NCBI GenBank assembly: GCA_050331295.1 | Contig: JBHJGZ010000007.1 | Coordinates: forward strand, 186,001 to 250,000 | Reading direction: 5' to 3' | DNA from: Kuafuiihalomonas sp050331295 | Lineage (GTDB): Bacteria; Myxococcota; Kuafuiibacteriia; Kuafuiibacteriales; Kuafuiibacteriaceae | Length of the DNA: 64,000 bases | Shown: piece after piece, positions 51,001 through 59,419 of the stretch | How positions within the stretch are numbered: position 1 is the first letter of the stretch | How the letters are laid out: every line of letters begins with the position of its first letter | The notes under the pieces: model-generated | Database searches by the model: none | Seen by the model: only the letters and a program-made list of their open reading frames with translations | Told to the model about the DNA's origin: nothing | Program-made: the position numbers and the translations under genes

Positions 51001-51793
51001 GGACGTCGAAAGCATTCGAGAGGATGTGGAGCTCGCCCGCAAGAACCTGAACACCGCAGAGGTGGCCTATCGGGACCGCGCCGAACGCCACGCCCGGTTC
51101 GTGACCGAGTTCGGCAGTTTGCCTGAACTTGCCGACCTCGACGCGCGTCTGGACCACACCCGCACGAGATCGTCCGAAGTGCGCGAAAGGCTCACGGAGA
51201 TTCGCATCAACCTCGGCAAGGATGACGAAAGACGGGAAGCTCACGAGAAGCTGGAGACGAAACGAAGGGTCCTGCGCGAATCAGCGTCCTTGAGTGCGGA
51301 CCTCTCAGACCTGATGGGCTCGGCCGATGGAAGAAGGTTTCGGGTTTTCGCTCAAGGTCTCACACTCGATGCGTTACTCTCGCAATCGAACCTGCACCTA
51401 GAAAAGCTCCGGCCTCGGTACCAATTGATGCGATCCCCGGGAAGCGACATCGACATCCAGGTTCTCGACAGAGACATGGGCAACGAGGTGCGGTCGGTCT
51501 CGACGCTATCGGGCGGGGAGACCTTCTTGGTGTCCCTCGCCCTGGCCTTGGCTCTGTCGACGCTTTCAGCTCAAAATCTCGTTATCGAATCCCTCTTCAT
51601 CGATGAAGGGTTCGGCCATCTGGACCGAGAGAGTCTGGAAGTGGCGGTGAGCACCCTGGATGAGCTCCAAGCCGAAGGCCGTACCGTTGCCATTGTGAGT
51701 CACGTCCCGGACGTGGCAGAAAGGATCGGGTATGCGGTAGAGGTGGTGCCGCGTGCTCCAGGTCGCAGCAGCGTTCGCGTTCGCAGTGGCTGA
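48056..51793 (+). CDS. sbcC: SMC-type ATPase SbcC (Rad50 homologue)
   Basis: SbcC is the long coiled-coil ATPase partner of SbcD. The 1245-residue protein has Walker A GPTGSGKSTLLDSM near residue 36, the two coiled-coil arms, and the zinc hook CPLC at Cys611 and Cys614 in the middle. The C-terminal signature is STLSGGETFLVSLALAL and Walker B is FIDEGFGHLD. It is somewhat longer than the E. coli protein (about 1050), with extra coiled coil on both arms. A 131-base gap with inverted repeats follows before the small DNA-binding-like gene at 51925. Confidence 0.96.
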   Translation: MKIVGLRGENLASLESFDVSLCERPLSEARLFTITGPTGSGKSTLLDSMCLALYDRVPRLSSARDGSEDGMSASDPRSILRRGAGFGWAEVDFVGSDGRAYRATWEVWRAHRRASGRIQNQRVRLFALSPKEELTGKHRTETLAAIQERIGLDFDQFRRAVLLAQGDFSAFLKARPEERAQLLERMTRTEVFGDLSMLAHQRHRDDLRALDQVQVELDAIHCLDPKERAAMELEVDGLHAEMTAHERELQSLESQVAARKRVEELYRERSEAQASLSAARSAFEETEPLRRRLAVAERLAPLLPEIRESSRLEQDLTDTEASLTETLRALDTNREKAAAAKRVLEELESEAACIESRWTEMEPELRLARQLDDSVARIRSSLTSSRDELDSARVRLDRWVQETQQLRSSWATSRRDATAIDAELTRHSEAVKLCDVWPVLEPELARLDDARRTGDQARQSAVVEAERRVSLEAELHGKQGLLEATRSRHAEARHEVQRGKDALAEMRSRATPRTLADALARLSHLSATEVTLRSVLKDAKSDQRRSERIQRDIEQLRTRIRKARAEARRQLRRRRQLEAESDTLSKKLELDNLKHRIEVHRDSLLEDGKPCPLCGAREHGQPEIPAPAPARDSERLSKLRRQIDALDVSRRELEDQDLRLSERLREFEQRLLEARRRIEQSRARWSQFRQEVELLWVDNGVLGRLNVHGLALRLHHPSLSVLQEFAEEIARVEDTLRAWAEDDERLSARLDDVVQAEAALRGHLEMASEEAQQVTEELRRTTAQIELHEQRRSAADAAAAASISRCRPLLQGILPDSALHDVPVLVESWSPRVDSARSLIEHRTEVSALISRLEQQMKDSLRRTVSEFYRFETVRALRDHRSVELDRAEVHRRSLLGGESTEVFEESWNRSRATMKERVEAAERGYQALLKDILTHQTRADELRLRAAKLRERFGPMKDQLQQKLAQIGYDIDDLNELERAADVESIREDVELARKNLNTAEVAYRDRAERHARFVTEFGSLPELADLDARLDHTRTRSSEVRERLTEIRINLGKDDERREAHEKLETKRRVLRESASLSADLSDLMGSADGRRFRVFAQGLTLDALLSQSNLHLEKLRPRYQLMRSPGSDIDIQVLDRDMGNEVRSVSTLSGGETFLVSLALALALSTLSAQNLVIESLFIDEGFGHLDRESLEVAVSTLDELQAEGRTVAIVSHVPDVAERIGYAVEVVPRAPGRSSVRVRSG

Positions 51794-51827
51794 GTTCGAA
51801 CGCGGCTCTAGACACGTTGCGTCTTGA

Positions 51828-51839
51828 TTGACCAGTCAA
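51828..51839. repeat. Palindrome TTGACnnGTCAA
   Basis: A 12-base perfect inverted repeat (TTGAC CA GTCAA) lies 86-97 bases upstream of the small gene at 51925. It could be an operator for that protein. See also the longer repeat at 51870-51901. Confidence 0.35.
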
Positions 51840-51869
51840 CCGGTCTGCCACGCATCGACGGAACCCGGG

Positions 51870-51901
51870 TGCGCATTTTCGTTCGCAGCTAGAAATGCGC
51901 A
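51870..51901. promoter_or_regulatory. 9-bp inverted repeat upstream of RHH-like gene
   Basis: TGCGCATTT (51870-51878) and AAATGCGCA (51893-51901) are perfect inverted copies separated by 14 bases, ending 23 bases before the start of the small gene at 51925. The spacing suits two half-sites bound by a dimeric ribbon-helix-helix protein on the same DNA face. It could alternatively be a hairpin that ends the sbcDC transcript, though no T-run follows. Confidence 0.4.
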
Positions 51902-51924
51902 AGCCGGCGCGGTAATCTTGGGTC

Positions 51925-52143
51925 ATGAAGCATGTGGAGATCGACGCAGGCCTTTTCTCTTCAGCGGAACGCATCGCGTCCGATGATCATACGACGGTCG
52001 ATGCACTGGTTGCAGAGGGTCTGCGCCGCGTCATCGAAGAGCGGAAAACCGTAGAGTTCTCGAGCTCGGTCCTGGCACTCCATTTCGGAGGCGAGAACTG
52101 GCACAACGTCAAAGAGTGCGTCTACGGTCCGTTCGACGATTGA
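51925..52143 (+). CDS. Small ribbon-helix-helix-like protein (VapB-type antitoxin-like)
   Basis: The 72-residue product opens with a beta strand and a helix pair (KHVEIDAGLF, then TTVDALVAEGLRRVIEERK). This resembles the DNA-binding half of VapB or ribbon-helix-helix antitoxins. The C-terminal part (SVLALHFGGENWHNVK) is not like a usual toxin-neutralising tail. No toxin gene follows: the next gene on this strand, almost 300 bases on, is aspartokinase. It may be an orphan antitoxin, a stand-alone repressor, or neither. Inverted repeats just upstream would suit autoregulation. Confidence 0.5.
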   Translation: MKHVEIDAGLFSSAERIASDDHTTVDALVAEGLRRVIEERKTVEFSSSVLALHFGGENWHNVKECVYGPFDD

Positions 52144-52438
52144 TCGATCGTTCTTCGGCCCGGATCGTCCGGGACCAGAGCGAGTTCATTGTAACGCTCA
52201 TCGGCTCCTCCCCTCTTCCGTCCATTTTTTGAAATCCCTTCGGCGAGCCTCGCCCTCGACCGGTTCCCTTCGGCGAAACGGACCCGCTCCGGCTCCCGTG
52301 GAGCCGGAACCCGACGCGTTCTCGAACGGCGTGCTGATCCCGCGGATGCAATCCCGAAGTGGCTGACCTGCATCCCTGCGCGCCCCATCGTTTCGCCGGG
52401 TTGCCCACCCGGTGGCAGGGGTGCAACGGCGAGCATGG
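52144..52438. other. Gap between RHH-like gene and aspartokinase
   Basis: This non-coding stretch carries a perfect 8-bp hairpin (CCGGCTCC/GGAGCCGG, 52289-52307, loop CGT) and a weaker 5-bp stem right after the preceding stop (52159-52173, CCCGG/CCGGG). A T6 run occurs at 52225-52230 but with no hairpin before it. The hairpin could belong to an aspartokinase leader; I do not recognise a lysine riboswitch. Confidence 0.35.
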
Positions 52439-53644
52439 ATGTCCACCGACGATCCCGGTACGAACCCACCCATCATCGTCCAGAAATACGGAGGCACTTC
52501 CGTAGCCACTCCGGAGAAGCTGGAGCAGATCGCGGAGTACGTCGTGGCGCGTCACAAGCAAGGGCTTCGACAGGTGGTGGTCGTGTCGGCGATGGGGACC
52601 GCCACCGACGACCTGCTGTCCTTGGCCAAGCGCGTCGCCCACGCCCCGGATCGGCGGGAACTCGATATGCTCTTGACGGTGGGAGAGCGGATCACGATGG
52701 CCCTCCTGGCCATGGCGATCCGATCTCGCGGAGTCGAAGCGGTCTCCCTCACCGGCTCGCAATCCGGCATTTTGACATCTGCAAGCCATACCAACGCGAA
52801 AGTCATGGAGGTGCGGCCGTTCAGGATTCAAGACGAACTAGAGCGAGGCCGGATCGTCATCGTGGCTGGTTACCAAGGCGTGAGCTATCAGCGCGAAGTG
52901 ACCACGTTGGGTAGAGGTGGTTCCGACACGACGGCGGTCGCTCTGGCCGCCGCCCTCGATGCTCGTGCCTGTGAGATCTACTCCGATGTAGATGGAGTGT
53001 GGACTTCGGATCCTCGGGTCGTGCCCACCGCCCGTCGCATCGACGTTCTCGACTTCGAAACGATGCAAGCCATGTCGGAAGCGGGCGCGAAGGTTCTCCA
53101 CAGTGAAGCCGTGGAGTTCGCCCGAGAGAAGAACATCGCCATCTACGCGCGCCAGACCGGGAGCGCCGAATCCGGCACCGTGGTCCGTCGGCACGTTCCT
53201 TCGACGCGGTCCGAGGTATGTGCCGTAGGAGGCCGAAGACACATGGTTTTGGCCAGCACGCGGACGGCCGAAGCATTCGGCTGGCGGCCCCAGATCGAGG
53301 CAGGCCTTCGCGTGGAACAATGGGACTTCGACGCCGAGAGTGGCCGGACCAGAGCCATCTTCGATGCCTCGTTTGCGAACGACGGGTGGTCAGAATGTCT
53401 GACCGGCTGGACCTGGAGGACGACGGGCGTGGTTTCGGTGGTGGGACGGCAGCGGCCTCAGCTTTCAGGAGCTTTGGAAAGCTGTCTTGCAGCCGTGCAA
53501 CGCTTCAACATTCGCGTTCATGGCGTCTGGTACGCACACCAGTCTGTCCACATTCTGGTGGACGCCGACGCGGTGGAAGACGCTCAACGTCTGATCCACG
53601 ATGCCCTCGGCCTCGGCGGCGATTCTCGCGACGACACGACCTGA
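52439..53644 (+). CDS. lysC: Aspartate kinase
   Basis: Aspartokinase makes 4-phospho-aspartate, the first step to lysine, threonine and methionine. The 401-residue protein has the N-terminal catalytic KYGGTSV motif (Lys16), VVSAMGTATDDLL and the substrate loop TTLGRGGSDTTAVALA. The C-terminal third should hold two ACT domains for feedback control. The region is divergent (WDFDAESGRTRAIFDASF, then VHGVWYAHQSVHILVD), so allosteric behaviour may differ. Start choice: ATG 52439 gives a family-like beginning; an in-frame ATG at 52412 is possible. The csrA gene follows 60 bases later. Confidence 0.92.
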   Translation: MSTDDPGTNPPIIVQKYGGTSVATPEKLEQIAEYVVARHKQGLRQVVVVSAMGTATDDLLSLAKRVAHAPDRRELDMLLTVGERITMALLAMAIRSRGVEAVSLTGSQSGILTSASHTNAKVMEVRPFRIQDELERGRIVIVAGYQGVSYQREVTTLGRGGSDTTAVALAAALDARACEIYSDVDGVWTSDPRVVPTARRIDVLDFETMQAMSEAGAKVLHSEAVEFAREKNIAIYARQTGSAESGTVVRRHVPSTRSEVCAVGGRRHMVLASTRTAEAFGWRPQIEAGLRVEQWDFDAESGRTRAIFDASFANDGWSECLTGWTWRTTGVVSVVGRQRPQLSGALESCLAAVQRFNIRVHGVWYAHQSVHILVDADAVEDAQRLIHDALGLGGDSRDDTT

Positions 53645-53704
53645 AACCACGGCTACCTCGGGGACCTTGCGTAATGCGACGAGATCGGAGACTCAGAAGA
53701 AGAG

Positions 53705-53935
53705 ATGCTGTCGCTGGCGAGACGCGCCGGTCAAAAGATCAGGATCGGGTCGGACATCGTGATCGTCATTCGCGAGATCCGCGGCCGCCAGGTGAAAATC
53801 GGCGTTGAAGCGCCGTCTCACATCCGGGTGCTGCGCGAGGAGATATTCGAGGAGCTCAGCGCAGCGAATCGTACCGCCGCCGCGCCGTCGGAGGTCCCGG
53901 AGGCTCTCGCGGGACTGAGGAAGAAGAACCCGTGA
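53705..53935 (+). CDS. csrA: Carbon storage regulator CsrA
   Basis: CsrA binds GGA-containing hairpins in mRNA leaders and alters translation or stability. The 76-residue protein has the standard core (MLSLARRAGQKIRIG, VKIGVEAPSHIRVLREEI), including the Arg needed for RNA contact in the IRVLREE segment. A longer C-terminal tail of about 20 residues follows. Its stop overlaps the fliW GTG by four bases. FliW proteins bind CsrA and prevent RNA binding, so this pair forms a partner-switching module. Confidence 0.95.
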   Translation: MLSLARRAGQKIRIGSDIVIVIREIRGRQVKIGVEAPSHIRVLREEIFEELSAANRTAAAPSEVPEALAGLRKKNP

Positions 53936-54429
53936 AGATCATCACCCCTCGCTTTGGAGAGCTCGACGTTTCGGAATCCGACATGATCACCTTTCCCGAG
54001 GGTCTCCCGGGATTCGGGGGCAAGAGCTGGGTCCTGTTCCATCAATCCGAAACGCCGGTGGTGGAATGGCTCCAATCACTCGATGAACCCGACGTCGCTT
54101 TGATGACGGTGGCCCCGGCAGACCTGATGTTGAACTACAACCCGGCACCGAGCGAGGACGACCTTCGTTCCATCCATCCCGAAGACGGATTGTCTGCCTT
54201 GTCGGTCCGGATCATCATCCGAAACGATGCCGGAAGACTGCGAATGAACCTGTTTGCCCCGTTGATCTTCAACGTGCCGCGTAGACTCGGCATCCAGGTT
54301 CCTTTGGTCGGAAGTGGTTATCCTGTGGCTGCGTTGTGGCCTCCGTCTCCAGACGACGACGCGCGAGGAGAACCCGGCGTCGAAGAACTCGGGACCCAGA
54401 CGATGGATGTCGAGTACGACCAGGACTGA
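53932..54429 (+). CDS. fliW: Flagellar assembly factor/CsrA antagonist FliW
   Basis: The 165-residue protein matches FliW (ITPRFGELDVSESDMITFPEGLPGF, and IFNVPRRLGIQVPL). FliW binds CsrA and, in flagellated bacteria, flagellin. The GTG at 53932 overlaps the csrA stop. No flagellar gene lies anywhere in this window, so the antagonist role on CsrA may be its main activity here, or the flagellar genes may sit elsewhere. A tail of about 25 residues after the conserved part is acidic. Confidence 0.93.
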   Translation: MKIITPRFGELDVSESDMITFPEGLPGFGGKSWVLFHQSETPVVEWLQSLDEPDVALMTVAPADLMLNYNPAPSEDDLRSIHPEDGLSALSVRIIIRNDAGRLRMNLFAPLIFNVPRRLGIQVPLVGSGYPVAALWPPSPDDDARGEPGVEELGTQTMDVEYDQD

Positions 54430-54548
54430 GACACACCTTCATGATCAGACCATCCAGAGCGATAGACCGAAACCCAGCTTGACGCAAAACTTCGGTCCTC
54501 GGGTCGATGGTTCGAGGCGCAGGAACACGAGATTGACCTCGGTTCTGG

Positions 54549-57500
54549 ATGACCATAGCGTCGGTGGGCATGCAAAACCGGATCTTGCTGGGATGCTTGT
54601 TGCTATCCGGCTTCACCGGACTCGCATATGAGCTTCTCTGGGTCCGTTTGCTGGCGCTGGGCTTTGGCTCGACCACGTTGTCGTTTTCCACCGTGTTGGC
54701 CGTGTTCTTTGGCGGCCTCGCCCTCGGCACCTGGTGGTCGGGGCGTTTCGCGGCTCGCTTGCGAAATCCGGCCCGGGTCTATGCCCTTCTGGAGCTCGGA
54801 ACGGGCTTCACCGCCCTCGCAACCTACCCGTTGTTGGTCAACGTCGGGGCGTTCTTCGCCGCCTTCGACCCCGGGTCCGGACTGGCCGGAGGCTTGGCGC
54901 GAGCCGCCGTCGCCGCACCGCTGCTCTTCGCCCCCACCTTCATGATGGGAGCGACGCTGCCGGTGGTGACCAGTGCGGTCGTCGTCGACGATCGAGATGT
55001 CGGCTCCGGAACGGCGATCATCTACGCCCTCAACACACTGGGAGCCTTCCTTGGCGCTTACGGCGTCACGTATTTCTTGCTGCCCGAGCTCGGAATCTTC
55101 CGGAGCACCCTGGCCGCGGCCGGCGTCAACGGCCTGGTGGCGCTGATCGCATGGTTCGGGGCTTCCAAGCCTCAACCGAAACCAACTGAATCCTCGACCG
55201 CAGACCCGGAAACCCATGTGCCCGTAAAGACTCAGTGGACCGCCATCGGTCTGGCTTTCTTCGTAGGCTTCGCGGCCATCTGCTTTCAGGTGGTTTGGGC
55301 TCGGCTGATGTCCATCTTCCTCGACGGCACCATATACGGAGTCGGGTCGGTGCTGATCTGCGTCTTGGTGGGCATCGGTCTCGGGAGCTTGGGCGTCGCC
55401 CGGATGCTCCGCAGGAGCAGAGACAATGGGTCTTGGTTGGGCCTTCTTCAATGCATCACCTTGGTATCGGTCTTGTTCATCACTTCGAATTTCGATCTGA
55501 TGGCCTACATCCTCCGATCCTCGGTGGAAGGCGCGAGCGGTGTGAGGGCGCTTCACATCCAGCTGCTCTGGGTTCTCGCCTTCTTGCTGGTTCCGTCAGT
55601 GGCCTCGGGCGCATCGTTTCCGGTGCTGGTCCAGATCGTGGAGCAGCGAGCCCGAGGTGCTGCACGGGCTTTGGCACGTCTGTACACGTCCAACACCCTG
55701 GGCAGTATTCTGGGGTCCCTACTGACCGGTTTCTTGCTGATTCCCTACGCAGGAACGGTTGCGACCATCTACCTGGGATTGGTCGTCGTGGCTTTGGTCG
55801 GAGCACTATCGATGGCCATCTTGTCCTCCCGAACCGGCATCCTGCGGATGGGTGGCGCGGCCCTACCCCTTGCACTGGTTGCGAGCTTCGGCGGTTTCGA
55901 GGCGAACCGCGTCTCCCAAGCGGGTCGCGGCACCGCCGCCGGTCTGAGCTTCAACAAGTTCCAGGCTGCTTTGAATGAGTACGAAGAGGATTCAGTGTTC
56001 TTTTCCGAGGGCCGATCGGCGACGGTCAGTGTCCGGTCCGGAGGCGGAACACGCTCACTCTTGCTGAACGGCCTCGGCCAGGGCGGTCGGCAGGAGCACC
56101 CACCCCATCATATCTTCGAGTCCTTGCTGGTGGCGTTGATTCCCCACGTATACGCCTCGTCGCTCCAGCAGGGCCTCGTCGTCGGCCTCGGGGCCGGGGT
56201 TACGGCGGATGCACTTCTCCGATTGGGTCTCGAAAAAATCACCGTGGTCGAGCTCGAACCCGCGGTCGTCGAAGGTCTCGAACACATTTTTCCGGCCGAC
56301 GCATCACCTTTGCGAAACCCGCGCCTGGATCTTCGCATCGGCGACGCGCGGCATCACTTGCTGGTGGAGGCGCGCCGCGGAGGCGGACGGTACGATCTGA
56401 TCACCTCCATGCCCGCGCACCCGTGGGTCGCGAACAACATCTTCACCCGTGAGTTTTTCGAGCTGGCGCGGGCCAACCTCTCGGACCAGGGCGTCTTCTC
56501 CACCTGGTTCGGACTGGGTCGAATGGACGAATCGGCCACCGCATCCCTCTTGCGCGCGTTCACCGGGGTCTTTTCCCATTACATCGTGCACTACATTCCC
56601 AAAGCTGGGGCACTCTATGTCGTGGGCAGCAAACGTCCGCTCGTGGTGGACATCGAGCGGATGGCCAAGACCTTGGCTCATCCTCTCATGGCCTCGCAAC
56701 GAGCCATCGAGAGCCCATACTACTTTCCGTTCCACATCATCGGTACCGGTACCCCCGCCGACCCGCCGATGTCGGACGGAATCGTAAACACCGACGACTC
56801 GGCCTACGTAGAGATTCATGCTCCCCGAACGTCTACGATCACCGCCGACCCCCGGGCCTTGCTCCCGGTGCCGGCGATCCGACCCGACATGCTGGTCCCT
56901 TCAGGCAGAAGAAAGGAGATCGCGACCGAGCTCATGGAGCACCTACTGGGGACACCTGGTGGCGACTTGCCGTTGGTCCGACAGCCTCGGGCAAAACCGG
57001 CACGGGTCCGTGACGCTTTTCGGGCGCTTCGAGCCGTGATGGACTCCGACACACGGCGCTATTTTGAAGGGAGGCTCGCCATCCAGCCCACCACCCTCGA
57101 AGAGGCTCGCCGAAACCTCGAAGGCCTCGCCGATCCCGAGCTGGGGGCGCGCGCGAAGGCCTTTCTTCCGCTCACCTTCGAAGATCAAAGCCAAGACCAG
57201 CGCGAAGCCTTCCAGGCAGCTCCACCGTCGGTCGGACTTTGGTGGGCCTGGCTGGCCAAGGACCAGGACTTTGCCTCGGCGCACCTGGCCAAACGCCTGG
57301 AGTCTCGCGACGGCCTTGCTTCCGCCATCGGACAGAGTCCGGCCGGCCGACTCCTGTTGGCGGCGTTCGCTCACGAAGCTCCTGAAAACGAACCACAGCC
57401 GTTGACCTCTCAGGATATGGAAGCCCTTGGACCGACGTTTCAAGGGACTCAGAATCGCGCCCTGCTTTCGGCCGGGCTTCGCGTGATTCGAGAACGAGGA

Positions 57501-57836
57501 TGGGACCGCGCCACCGCCGTCATCGAGCAGCGGATACGAGGTCTCAATGCCCGGGATGCCCGGGCCTATGGCCTTCAGGCCGAACGCGCTTACGAACAAA
57601 AGGATATGAGAAAGGCGGCCAAGCTGTTCGACCTGGCCTTTGCACGGGGGCAGCTCAACCGTGCCAGCCAAAGCGTATGGCTGGCGGTCATGTTCCACCT
57701 CGAGGATCAGACTCGACTTCAGGCCACCATCCAGCATCTGAAGTTCTTGGGATGGACCGACGAACAGATAGCCCACGTGCGGACGCAGGTGCTTCGGGAG
57801 CCGGAAGGGGGACTGGCGGCCACGGCGACGCCTTAG
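54549..57836 (+). CDS. Membrane spermidine-synthase-like fusion with TPR tail
   Basis: The 1095-residue protein has an N-terminal membrane half of about 12-14 helices (residues 1-450; starts CLLLSGFTGLAYELLWVRLLALG). It resembles the transporter-like domain fused to spermidine synthase homologues. A SpeE-like domain follows (about 485-760) with the SAM-binding loop LVVGLGAGVTADALLRLG, the acidic VVELEPAVVEG strand and IGDARHHL. The segment YDLITSMPAHPW replaces the aspartate motif of true spermidine synthases, so polyamine synthesis is not certain. About 300 residues of TPR-like helices end the chain. It converges on an amine oxidase gene and the two overlap by 149 bases. Confidence 0.85.
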   Translation: MTIASVGMQNRILLGCLLLSGFTGLAYELLWVRLLALGFGSTTLSFSTVLAVFFGGLALGTWWSGRFAARLRNPARVYALLELGTGFTALATYPLLVNVGAFFAAFDPGSGLAGGLARAAVAAPLLFAPTFMMGATLPVVTSAVVVDDRDVGSGTAIIYALNTLGAFLGAYGVTYFLLPELGIFRSTLAAAGVNGLVALIAWFGASKPQPKPTESSTADPETHVPVKTQWTAIGLAFFVGFAAICFQVVWARLMSIFLDGTIYGVGSVLICVLVGIGLGSLGVARMLRRSRDNGSWLGLLQCITLVSVLFITSNFDLMAYILRSSVEGASGVRALHIQLLWVLAFLLVPSVASGASFPVLVQIVEQRARGAARALARLYTSNTLGSILGSLLTGFLLIPYAGTVATIYLGLVVVALVGALSMAILSSRTGILRMGGAALPLALVASFGGFEANRVSQAGRGTAAGLSFNKFQAALNEYEEDSVFFSEGRSATVSVRSGGGTRSLLLNGLGQGGRQEHPPHHIFESLLVALIPHVYASSLQQGLVVGLGAGVTADALLRLGLEKITVVELEPAVVEGLEHIFPADASPLRNPRLDLRIGDARHHLLVEARRGGGRYDLITSMPAHPWVANNIFTREFFELARANLSDQGVFSTWFGLGRMDESATASLLRAFTGVFSHYIVHYIPKAGALYVVGSKRPLVVDIERMAKTLAHPLMASQRAIESPYYFPFHIIGTGTPADPPMSDGIVNTDDSAYVEIHAPRTSTITADPRALLPVPAIRPDMLVPSGRRKEIATELMEHLLGTPGGDLPLVRQPRAKPARVRDAFRALRAVMDSDTRRYFEGRLAIQPTTLEEARRNLEGLADPELGARAKAFLPLTFEDQSQDQREAFQAAPPSVGLWWAWLAKDQDFASAHLAKRLESRDGLASAIGQSPAGRLLLAAFAHEAPENEPQPLTSQDMEALGPTFQGTQNRALLSAGLRVIRERGWDRATAVIEQRIRGLNARDARAYGLQAERAYEQKDMRKAAKLFDLAFARGQLNRASQSVWLAVMFHLEDQTRLQATIQHLKFLGWTDEQIAHVRTQVLREPEGGLAATATP

Positions 57837-59352
57837 TTCTGCTCATCCGAGAATCCGGACGGAGGTTTGGGGTCGCGAGTTCATCGGCCAAGACTCGCGC
57901 CACACGCCGCCCAGACAGGAATGCTCCGGACGCCGTGGTGCCCCACTTGGGGTCTTCGGCTTCCCCCGCGAAGTGAAGCCGTCCCCACGAAGTGGCGAGG
58001 GTTTGGCGGGCGCTGTGTCCACCAGGCCTGGCCGCACTGTAGGATCCGCGGGTCCACGGATAGGCAAACCATCGGGTCGATACCAGATGAACCGGCGGCA
58101 TCCGCGTCAGTTCTTGAAGCCAAGCACCTACCGCCGCCGCATCCTGGGCGACCGAAGCACCCACTGCGCGCCCCCCCACCAAGGCGGTGACCCGACTGCG
58201 GTCGGGACCCACCACGTATTCCACTCGCTCGGCGCCCTCCGCGCGAAGATGAAGATGGAGCACTTCGGTGCCAGACAACGGGAGGGTTCGCTCGAAGCGA
58301 AACACGTGCTTTTCCAGACGGCCCATGGGAAGCATCTGCAATGCGTCTTGCAGAGGTCTTGGAAGCGCGGGAGAGAATACGATTCCTCCGGCCCGGAGCA
58401 CACCGGTGGAAGCCGTCACCACGACCGCTTCCACGGACAGGAGATCATTGACGGTCCGAACCCAACCATCGGCCCCCCAACCCACCTGATCGACCGGCGC
58501 GCCCAATCGGATGTGGAGTCCAGCCGATAGGGCCTCCACCAGGCCGTCCATCCCGTCGATGACCAAGGCATCGTCGTCCTCGGCCGCCAGCTGCGTGAAA
58601 TCCTGGCGAGACATCTCATCCATCTCCACCCCCATGCTGAGGGGGCCGAGCAACCCCACCGCCCAAGGGTCGGCTCCGGAGCTGAGCACATCGCATGGGC
58701 CATCGTCGGCACCGCTCAACCGACCGGTCAGACCTCGAACCGACCGGGCCAAAAGCTCGCCGTTGGTCACGGGGTCACCGGCGGCGGCTTGTACCCATCG
58801 GCGGCCGAGGTCGGTCCGGAGCTCGAACCCGAGCTCCCACATTATCGGCGTCAACGGGTTGTCCGGAGCCGAGTGAAGCCAGGCGGCCCCGAGATTGGCC
58901 CCCCGGTGCGACAGAAGACGGCCTCCAACCCGACGTGTGGCTTCCAGCACCACCACGGGGATACCGGCTCGTTCGAGGTCCAGCGCACAGCTGATCCCCG
59001 CCAAGCCCGCTCCGACCACCGCGACTCGGGGAGCCGGATGGGTGGGTTCGGGCCTCGACGCTGCTGAAACGATGTCGCGAACCGAGCAGCCCCCGCCTCG
59101 CAGGCGTTCGGCTTCCGACCAGGTCAACCGGCGAAGGCCGCTCCGGAAAACGGTTTGCATCTCCCTCCGGACGAACCATCGCCGCAGCTTGGCGAAGGGA
59201 CGCGGAGTCGACAGTCCAAAGAACAGCGAACGGGACGCCTCGAAGGCTCGGGAGAGGGCCCCAAAATGATGGCTCGGCCGACCTCCGTCTACCCGACCCA
59301 AAGACGCCACAAAAGGAAGCGCAGCAGCTTCGTCGTCCGACGGTCGGTCCAT
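57688..59352 (-). CDS. FAD-dependent amine oxidase
   Basis: The 554-residue protein has the Rossmann FAD motif VAVVGAGLAGISCALDLERAG split across residues 107-127, preceded by a roughly 100-residue N-terminal region of low similarity. A C-terminal FAD segment follows (GRLHFAGEAEDPKWGTTASG). The family oxidises amines or links flavin to unusual substrates, with hydrogen peroxide as a product. The last 50 codons run antisense into the spermidine-synthase-like gene. That tail is Pro/Ser-rich and probably not part of a conserved fold, so the true end may differ. Alternative start: internal Met near residue 65. Confidence 0.85.
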   Translation of the reverse strand: MDRPSDDEAAALPFVASLGRVDGGRPSHHFGALSRAFEASRSLFFGLSTPRPFAKLRRWFVRREMQTVFRSGLRRLTWSEAERLRGGGCSVRDIVSAASRPEPTHPAPRVAVVGAGLAGISCALDLERAGIPVVVLEATRRVGGRLLSHRGANLGAAWLHSAPDNPLTPIMWELGFELRTDLGRRWVQAAAGDPVTNGELLARSVRGLTGRLSGADDGPCDVLSSGADPWAVGLLGPLSMGVEMDEMSRQDFTQLAAEDDDALVIDGMDGLVEALSAGLHIRLGAPVDQVGWGADGWVRTVNDLLSVEAVVVTASTGVLRAGGIVFSPALPRPLQDALQMLPMGRLEKHVFRFERTLPLSGTEVLHLHLRAEGAERVEYVVGPDRSRVTALVGGRAVGASVAQDAAAVGAWLQELTRMPPVHLVSTRWFAYPWTRGSYSAARPGGHSARQTLATSWGRLHFAGEAEDPKWGTTASGAFLSGRRVARVLADELATPNLRPDSRMSRTKASPWPPVPLPAPEAPASARGLSVRRSIPRTSDAGWWPEVESDPRGGT

Positions 59353-59419
59353 GATGCCCCCGGGCGGCCGGACCTAGAACACCCAGCGCGGGAAACGACA
59401 ACCGGAATCGGGCCGAAGC

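Noticed and set aside
52225..52230. T-run as a terminator
   Set aside because: No stable hairpin directly precedes it.
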